From assembly GCA_944389935.1 (NCBI GenBank), contig CALXOE010000025.1, positions 1 through 46,501 of the forward strand: a DNA stretch of 46,501 nt, read 5' to 3'. This document shows positions 42,032 through 46,501 of the stretch, piece after piece. Origin of the DNA: an uncultured Victivallis sp. GTDB taxonomy: Bacteria > Verrucomicrobiota > Lentisphaeria > Victivallales > Victivallaceae. How positions within the stretch are numbered: the first letter of the stretch is position 1; each line of letters opens with the position of its first letter. The position numbers and the translations under genes were made by a program. Below the pieces are notes generated by a model. It saw only the letters and a program-made list of their open reading frames with translations, made no database searches and was not told where the DNA came from.

Positions 42032-42193
42032 TTACTTGTCGAGCAAAAAATTTTTGATTGCAATCCTGACCAGATGTGACACCGGCAGGTCTTTTTTGAG
42101 CGAGATCTTTTGTAATTCGTCGAATTGAGCGGCTGTAACCCGCGCATTGATTCTCTTGTCCTTGTTTCTCGGACTATCCACCTGTTTTCTCAT
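42032..42193 (-). CDS. Ribbon-helix-helix regulator (53 aa)
   Basis: Read by hand: ATG 42193 with GGAGG 5 bases upstream, TAA at 42032-42034. The product has a basic N-terminus then INARVTAAQFDELQKISLKK and SHLVRIAIKNFLLDK, the strand-helix-helix order of Arc/CopG-type proteins. As first gene of the - strand operon facing the repressor, it probably acts as an early regulator, like Cro. Confidence 0.8.
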   Translation of the reverse strand: MRKQVDSPRNKDKRINARVTAAQFDELQKISLKKDLPVSHLVRIAIKNFLLDK

Positions 42194-42204
42194 TTTGCCT
42201 CCGC

Positions 42205-42239
42205 TGTATGTTACTTTAGGTTTGCAAAAATAACATACA
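42205..42239. promoter_or_regulatory. Inverted-repeat operator in the switch region
   Basis: TGTATGTTA (42205-42213) and TAACATACA (42231-42239) are perfect 9-bp inverses separated by 17 bp; the second half covers the -10 box of the early promoter. Further GTATTAT copies lie toward the repressor gene. Candidate binding site for the repressor or the small regulator. Confidence 0.6.
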
Positions 42240-42259
42240 ACGTATTATCAAAAAAACAA
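42232..42259 (-). promoter_or_regulatory. Probable early (- strand) promoter
   Basis: On the - strand TTGTTT (42259-42254) and TATGTT (42237-42232) are 16 bases apart, about 40 bases before the first early gene and overlapping the operator. Confidence 0.5.
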
Positions 42260-42300
42260 GACGTACTTTTACTTTTTTTGAAAAAAGTTTTATTTTGAGG

Positions 42301-42329
42301 TTGTTTTATGTATGACAATGTATTATATT
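42301..42329 (+). promoter_or_regulatory. Probable repressor promoter
   Basis: TTGTTT (42301-42306) and TATATT (42324-42329) are 17 bases apart, 37 bases before the repressor ATG. With the early promoter it forms the divergent lysis-lysogeny switch. Confidence 0.55.
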
Positions 42330-42366
42330 TATAATAAGCAAAGAAAGGTAATAAAAAAGGTGTCCC

Positions 42367-43491
42367 ATGAACGCTTTGGAATTTTATCGCCTTCGCAATG
42401 ATCTCACACAAGAAGAGCTGGGGAAACGAATCGGGGTTTCCAAGCAGACGATTTACAAGTGGGAAAAGCAAATCGCTCCGGTAAGCAGCAAGCATTATCA
42501 GACGCTGAAGGATATTTTAAACCTTTCGGAAAGCGAGATGGTAAATGTCATATCCGGCGGAGAAATATCGCGCGATGCCAGCGTGGCGGAAAACATCGAT
42601 CCGGATTCTCTCGCCAGACATTACCGGGTATTGCAGCAGCGTTTGAAACAGGTCGATTCTGAAGAGGATCGAAAAATCATCGAAGATAAACTTGCGAAGC
42701 TCGACCGGATCAGCAGACACGTTGCCGACGCAATCAATGATCCCGGCGATCCTCTGCCGCCGTTCCCGTCCACGCCGGACACGATCCGCAACACGCCGGA
42801 GCTGCGCGAGTGCATCAAGGACGCGATGCTGCGGGAGGGCGTCCGCAATGCGTCGGAACTGAATCGCCGGATTGGCTACGACTCGGCAAACTCGATCGAG
42901 CGTCTGCTGGCGGGGAAACTGAACTGGTTTCCGGACGTGCTTTCGGCGGTTCTGGACGGGCTGAACATCAAACACGATGACGCGCCGCTCTCTCCGGCCG
43001 AACGCGGCTTGCTGGCCCCGGACGGCATTTACAACACGTGGGGAGTGCTGACCCGTCCGATCCCGGTGGTGGACTGGGCGAACGCGGCGACGCACATCGC
43101 ATCCCTGATCGGCCGTAACGGCGAGCCGGTCATGAAGAAATGGGATCCGGAAAATACAGACGTTGCGCTCGCCCCGGTCGGAGTCCGGAGAAACACGCAG
43201 GCATTCCGTGTCCACGGCGTATCGATGGAGCCGACAATTTCAGACGGCGACATTCTGTTCTGCGAGGAGCAATACGATTTGAACAGCATTCCGTCCGGTA
43301 AAATCGTGATCGTCCGTTTTTCGGATGATTCCGAGTATGCGGGAACGGTGGTTTGCAAACGCCTGCGCAGGGCAGGGTCAATCCTGATGCTGACCAGCGA
43401 CAATGAAAAGACCGGCAAAGACATCACCGTGAACAGCCCCGGCGAAATCGCCTGGATTGGTATCGTCGTTAGAAAAAGCTGCGAACTGTAA
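42367..43491 (+). CDS. Phage repressor, two HTH regions plus S24 peptidase domain
   Basis: The product has 374 residues. XRE-type HTH at 8-35 (LRNDLTQEELGKRIGVSKQ), a charged middle, a second HTH-like stretch at 158-200 (NASELNRRIGYDSANSI), and a LexA/CI-type domain at 230-374 with Ser286 (GVSMEPT) and Lys331 (VVCKRL). Self-cleavage would normally need Ala-Gly; here the matching site reads WANA-ATH (240/241), Ala-Ala. It probably maintains lysogeny and responds to RecA. AAGGTG precedes the start. Confidence 0.85.
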   Translation: MNALEFYRLRNDLTQEELGKRIGVSKQTIYKWEKQIAPVSSKHYQTLKDILNLSESEMVNVISGGEISRDASVAENIDPDSLARHYRVLQQRLKQVDSEEDRKIIEDKLAKLDRISRHVADAINDPGDPLPPFPSTPDTIRNTPELRECIKDAMLREGVRNASELNRRIGYDSANSIERLLAGKLNWFPDVLSAVLDGLNIKHDDAPLSPAERGLLAPDGIYNTWGVLTRPIPVVDWANAATHIASLIGRNGEPVMKKWDPENTDVALAPVGVRRNTQAFRVHGVSMEPTISDGDILFCEEQYDLNSIPSGKIVIVRFSDDSEYAGTVVCKRLRRAGSILMLTSDNEKTGKDITVNSPGEIAWIGIVVRKSCEL

Positions 43492-43510
43492 AGAGGAGGG
43501 GAGGGTAATC

Positions 43511-44617
43511 ATGAACTGTCGTTTTTGCGGAGAACCTGCTGGATTCATGAAACGTCAACATCAGGAATGTTACGATTCATTTATGCACGGGAAAAATTAT
43601 ATTCGGCAGTGTATCGATCAAATTTATCAAAGCCGGGATTGCATGAATATCAAAGAGGTGATTGCGCATACAGCAAAAAATCGCATGATCCCCGATAAGG
43701 TATTAAAATCTCTCCTTGAAGAATGCTGGGAAGAAAAAGCGACTGAAGCGTTATCCGATGGCGTTGTTTCTAAAGATGAAATTTCAATACTAGTACAAAT
43801 GATTTCAGCAATGGGACTTGATCCGATCACGGTGTGGAGCAGCAGTCCAGGTAAAAAAATAAAAAAATACGGTCACTCAGCGATCGTTAATGAAATTGTA
43901 TCGGCATCATCAAAATTAGATGATTTATTCGGGATACAACAAAAGGTTCGGAATATATCGCAGCTGTATGGTATGAGCGGAGGAGATACCAGAAACAGTA
44001 TTATAGAGGCGTGGCGAAAGATAATCGATAAATCATTGGAAGATGGAGTTATTTCTAAGGAAGAAGAAAAAGTTCTCGACTTTTTGTCAGACACATTTGA
44101 AATAACACAAGATGATGATTGTATTTACATGACAAAAGTCGTTAAAAGCCTCGTGTTGCGAGATGTACTTAATGGGGTGATTAGCAAGCGTGCGAGCATA
44201 ACAATAAATTTCCCTGTCATTATGCAGCGTGGAGAAGAGCCGATATGGCTTTTCAATGATGTCAATTACTATGAATATCGTACAAGACGACATTATGTCG
44301 GCGGAAGTTCCGGAATGAGCTTTAGAGTGGCAAAGGGAGTGTATTTTCGTACAAGTGCGTTTAAGGGGCACCCCGTTGATACAACTGAAGCGGTCAATGT
44401 CGGATGCGGCGCGTTATTGATTACAAACAAGCATCTCTTCTGGATTTCCTCACTGAAAGTTGTGAAAATACCTGTAAAAAAATTGATCAGTGTAAATCCT
44501 TTTTCAGACGGTATTATGGTTCAAAAAGACGGCGTAACTGCGAAACCGCAATGTTTCAAGATAGATGATCCATGGTTTGCCTGTAATTTGATCAGCAATC
44601 TTCACTTGCTGTCATAG
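43511..44617 (+). CDS. AT-rich zinc-finger/TerB-like/PH-like protein, unknown function
   Basis: The product has 368 residues; ATG 43511 follows GAGGGGAGGG. N-terminus: zinc-type NCRFCGEPAGFMKRQHQEC. Then two similar helical blocks, each ending in ALSDGVVSKDE- or SLEDGVISKEEE-type turns (TerB-like acidic repeats). The C-terminal 130 residues look like a bacterial PH fold (GALLITNKHLFWISS). The gene is AT-richer than its neighbours and lies between repressor and integrase, where phages keep superinfection-exclusion or defence genes. No function is assigned. Confidence 0.7.
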   Translation: MNCRFCGEPAGFMKRQHQECYDSFMHGKNYIRQCIDQIYQSRDCMNIKEVIAHTAKNRMIPDKVLKSLLEECWEEKATEALSDGVVSKDEISILVQMISAMGLDPITVWSSSPGKKIKKYGHSAIVNEIVSASSKLDDLFGIQQKVRNISQLYGMSGGDTRNSIIEAWRKIIDKSLEDGVISKEEEKVLDFLSDTFEITQDDDCIYMTKVVKSLVLRDVLNGVISKRASITINFPVIMQRGEEPIWLFNDVNYYEYRTRRHYVGGSSGMSFRVAKGVYFRTSAFKGHPVDTTEAVNVGCGALLITNKHLFWISSLKVVKIPVKKLISVNPFSDGIMVQKDGVTAKPQCFKIDDPWFACNLISNLHLLS

Positions 44618-44618
44618 T

Positions 44619-45068
44619 ATGAAATCTATATTGATTTCGACAATTATCATCCTTTGCTTGGTTTCGTTCGCTGAAACGATCACGGCAACGAGCGTTCATG
44701 ACGGAGACACGTTTCGATCCGGGAAACAGTCGTACCGGCTCTGGGGGATCGACACCCCGGAGCTCGATCAACGCTGGGGGGTCGCGGCGCGAGAGGCGCT
44801 GCGTCAGCTTCTGTACGGCAGGGAAATCGAAATCGAGCAACACGGGACTTCTTACCGGCGGATCGTGGTTCGCTGCGAAGTAGGGAAACAGGATGTTTCT
44901 CTGGAGCTCCTGAAAATGGGTCTCGCGTGGTACTGGCCCTACTTCGCGCCGGATCGCGACGATTACCGGGAAGCGGAGGCAGACGCAAGGAAAGCGCGAC
45001 GCGGCTTATGGAGTGACACAAAACCGGTTCCCCCGTGGGAATGGCGTGAAATGAAGGTAAAAAAATGA
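44619..45068 (+). CDS. Secreted staphylococcal-nuclease-like protein
   Basis: The product has 149 residues. Signal-type N-terminus (SILISTIIILCLVSFA), then the SNase fold: DGDTF near residue 28, YRLWGIDTPELDQRWG, YRRIVVRCEVG and a YFAPDRDDYREAEADARKARRGLW ending, all typical. The catalytic Asp/Glu/Arg set appears present. It probably degrades nucleic acid in the periplasm or outside. It starts 1 base after the upstream stop and overlaps the integrase gene by 4 bases. Confidence 0.85.
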   Translation: MKSILISTIIILCLVSFAETITATSVHDGDTFRSGKQSYRLWGIDTPELDQRWGVAAREALRQLLYGREIEIEQHGTSYRRIVVRCEVGKQDVSLELLKMGLAWYWPYFAPDRDDYREAEADARKARRGLWSDTKPVPPWEWREMKVKK

Positions 45069-46165
45069 AACTGATTCACCTGCAATCTGATTTTATCGGT
45101 CGTCCTCCGCGCCCGATGCTGCGCGGGAATGTCTACTACATCCGGCAGCGGATCGCCGGCCGCGACGTCTGGCGCAGCCTCCACACCCGCGACAAACGCG
45201 AGGCGGAGTTTCTGGCGCTGGAGATCTGGCGGATGCGTCAGACGGACCAGGTAAAATCGATCATCCCGGCGCCGCCGCGGAAGCTGGAACTGATCTGGGA
45301 AAATTATCGTTCATCTGACCGGTTTGCAGATCTCGCAGATTCAACGCGTGACACGAAGAGCCGAACATGGGCTGCGTTTGCCGCCTGGTGCAAGGCTCAC
45401 CGGATCGAATATCCGGAGCAGCTGACGGCTGATCTGGCTGTTTCCTATCTGTCTGCCGGCGGCAGGAAAAACAAAACGTTCAATAACATTTTGAACGATC
45501 TGCGTCAGGTGTTCCAGTTCGGCGGCGCGAATTGTAATGTGTTTGAGACGATCGATCAACTCCCGATTCATCGCGGCAAACAGGAAAAGCGCAGTGAATC
45601 GTTCCGAGCGTTTACAGACGATGAAATGGAACGTATTTTCGATGCGATTCAGACGAGCAAATTGAAACATCGTGACGAGTGGTATGTCGCAGCAAAAATC
45701 GCATCTATGACCGGGTTGCGATACAAGGACGTTGCGCTTTTGCGCTGGGATTCAATTCGATCAGATGAACTTGGTAAATATCTTGAACTCGCTCCGGCAA
45801 AAACGGATTCGCGGACGGGCGGACGGGTTGTATTTATCCGGATTGTCCCGGAACTTGCCAGACTTTTAACTATTCGTGCGGCCAGCATCAAAGGGGAATA
45901 CGTTCTGCCTAATCTGGCAGCAGAGTATCCAAAAAAATGGGTTACAGCTACGCATCCATTTGCGCGGCTGTGCGAACGAATCGGGATAAGGGGGACGTTT
46001 CATTGTTTCCGTGTCACGGTCATCACCAAGGCCGCGACGGCTGGGATTGATCTGGAAGAGTTCGGCGGAGTTGTTGGTCACTCAAGCGAAAAACAGACGC
46101 AGGCCTATAACCGAGCGGCTCTTTCGATCGACATGGAAAAGGTACTTTCCGCCCGATTAGGTTAA
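45065..46165 (+). CDS. int: Tyrosine-recombinase integrase
   Basis: The product has 366 residues. The catalytic set is complete: Arg219 (TGLRYKDV), Lys246 (AKTDS), His313-x-x-Arg316 (HCFR), His339 (VGHSS) and Tyr348 (AYNRA). The N-terminus resembles arm-binding and core-binding domains. It integrates and excises the phage at tRNA-Val; it lies 63 bases from attR and is transcribed toward it. No excisionase is recognised. It overlaps the nuclease gene by 4 bases. Confidence 0.95.
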   Translation: MKLIHLQSDFIGRPPRPMLRGNVYYIRQRIAGRDVWRSLHTRDKREAEFLALEIWRMRQTDQVKSIIPAPPRKLELIWENYRSSDRFADLADSTRDTKSRTWAAFAAWCKAHRIEYPEQLTADLAVSYLSAGGRKNKTFNNILNDLRQVFQFGGANCNVFETIDQLPIHRGKQEKRSESFRAFTDDEMERIFDAIQTSKLKHRDEWYVAAKIASMTGLRYKDVALLRWDSIRSDELGKYLELAPAKTDSRTGGRVVFIRIVPELARLLTIRAASIKGEYVLPNLAAEYPKKWVTATHPFARLCERIGIRGTFHCFRVTVITKAATAGIDLEEFGGVVGHSSEKQTQAYNRAALSIDMEKVLSARLG

Positions 46166-46171
46166 AGAAAA

Positions 46172-46190
46172 TTGTAACAAAAATGTAGCA
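46172..46190 (+). promoter_or_regulatory. Candidate integrase arm-type sites by attR
   Basis: TGTAACA (46173-46179) and TGTAGCA (46184-46190) are 11 bp apart, the same spacing and motif as the pair at 10468-10488. This supports arm-type sites on both sides; inferred. Confidence 0.45.
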
Positions 46191-46228
46191 TATCAACTCG
46201 TAAAGTGTTGATAGTAAATGATGTGAAT

Positions 46229-46258
46229 GGGGGTTCGAGTCCCTCATCGCCCACCATT
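46229..46258 (+). repeat. attR core (30 bp, tRNA-Val 3' fragment)
   Basis: Identical to 10379-10408. It is the displaced 3' end of the tRNA gene (T-arm to CCA) without the 5' part, so it is not a functional tRNA. Host DNA resumes at 46259. Confidence 0.95.
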
Positions 46259-46406
46259 CTCCACGCTGAGAGCTATGCCGTCGGCAAGGTTTCTGAATTT
46301 TTGTCGAAGCGGAACTCCTCTCTTTTTATCCGGTGGCGCGAAATTGTTTTTCATTCTGCTTCCGGGGATGGGCTTTTACTCCCCGGGCGCTCGAATCGGC
46401 CGATCT
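46259..46406. other. Host DNA beyond attR, no clear gene
   Basis: No convincing gene. It holds a perfect inverted repeat CCGGGGA/TCCCCGG (46362-46368 with 46380-46386) without a T-run. Before integration it lay directly downstream of tRNA-Val. Confidence 0.5.
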
Positions 46407-46501
46407 TCAAACGCGGAATCGGCAGGTGTCGAGCAGTTTGTTCAGGCTTGCGATCTCTCTTTCTGTTGCCGCGGCGAGATCATGAGTAGAAGCCGGGAAT
46501 C
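46407..46501 (-). CDS. C-terminal end of an unknown host gene (partial)
   Basis: A - strand frame enters from the right edge and stops at 46407-46409. The 30 visible residues end LDTCRFRV and include a helical run (LAAATEREIASLNKLL), coiled-coil in character. Too short to identify. Confidence 0.35.
   Translation of the reverse strand, partial: FPASTHDLAAATEREIASLNKLLDTCRFRV

Noticed and set aside
39704..42079. A 791-codon + strand frame antisense to the Sak4-like and SbcC-like genes
   Set aside because: Opposite to two clear ATPase genes with Walker motifs; low-complexity Arg/Asp/Phe-rich translation typical of a shadow frame.
41857..42147. A 96-codon Ser/Thr/Arg-rich - strand frame
   Set aside because: It is out of frame with two small genes that have good ribosome-binding sites or a recognisable fold (41849-42007 and 42032-42193).
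46205..46489. A 94-codon frame spanning attR
   Set aside because: It translates the tRNA fragment (GGSSPSSPT), a common artefact after tRNA 3' ends.

Overview
The window joins a housekeeping chromosomal segment (about 1-10,406) to a complete-looking integrated siphovirus-type prophage (about 10,379-46,258), with roughly 240 bases of host DNA beyond it. The host is a GC-rich bacterium. Its Shine-Dalgarno sites are clear AGGAGG types and its ribosomal proteins are typical bacterial ones. The str/S10 cluster lacks tuf and stops after rpsS. A PVC-group bacterium such as a Lentisphaerota/Victivallis relative is my guess from general feel; nothing here proves it.

Region 1 (1-6972, + strand): 3' end of rpoC, then a promoter and rpsL-rpsG-fusA-rpsJ-rplC-rplD-rplW-rplB-rpsS, closed by a strong intrinsic terminator. 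The S12 protein carries Arg at residue 88, a position where Lys-to-Arg gives streptomycin resistance in other bacteria. Region 2 (6988-10406, + strand): lpdA with its own promoter, then ispD, yraN and comF packed with short gaps or overlaps, then a promoter and tRNA-Val(UAC).

Region 3 (10379-46258): the prophage, about 35.85 kb, bounded by a perfect 30-bp direct repeat covering the T-arm and 3' end of tRNA-Val. The tyrosine integrase lies next to attR and has all catalytic residues. Most phage genes lie on the - strand and read from right to left. Early genes come first: a ribbon-helix-helix regulator, small membrane/basic proteins, an SbcC-like ATPase, a Sak4-like RecA-fold ATPase, a DUF669-like protein, a zinc protein, an SF2 helicase, an orphan C5-cytosine methyltransferase, a run of tiny overlapping genes, a primase-helicase and RusA. 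Packaging and head genes follow: large terminase, a glycosyltransferase, a gpW-like protein, portal, S49 protease with a nested scaffold, and the major capsid protein. Then come connector and tail genes: tail completion proteins, a short tape measure, unknown tail proteins and a collagen-like fibre. Last are a probable lysis group (PLA2-like protein, TM/coiled-coil protein, lipoprotein) and accessory genes next to attL. A hicAB toxin-antitoxin pair sits in the opposite orientation inside the late operon, between the glycosyltransferase and gpW.

The + strand right arm (42301-46165) is the lysogeny block: a two-HTH LexA/CI-type repressor, an AT-rich zinc-finger/TerB-like/PH-like protein of unknown function, a secreted staphylococcal-nuclease-like enzyme and the integrase. 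The best candidates for undescribed biology are that repressor-adjacent protein, the lipoprotein whose N-terminus looks like the C-terminal zinc region of anaerobic ribonucleotide reductase, the four-module zinc-finger protein beside attL, and the hicAB insertion with its unusual RNA structures.

Four small genes on the - strand were read directly from the sequence: 33911-34060, 34423-34518, 41849-42007 and 42032-42193. A fifth, at 41731-41856, is less certain. All family assignments come from motif reading; no database search was possible.
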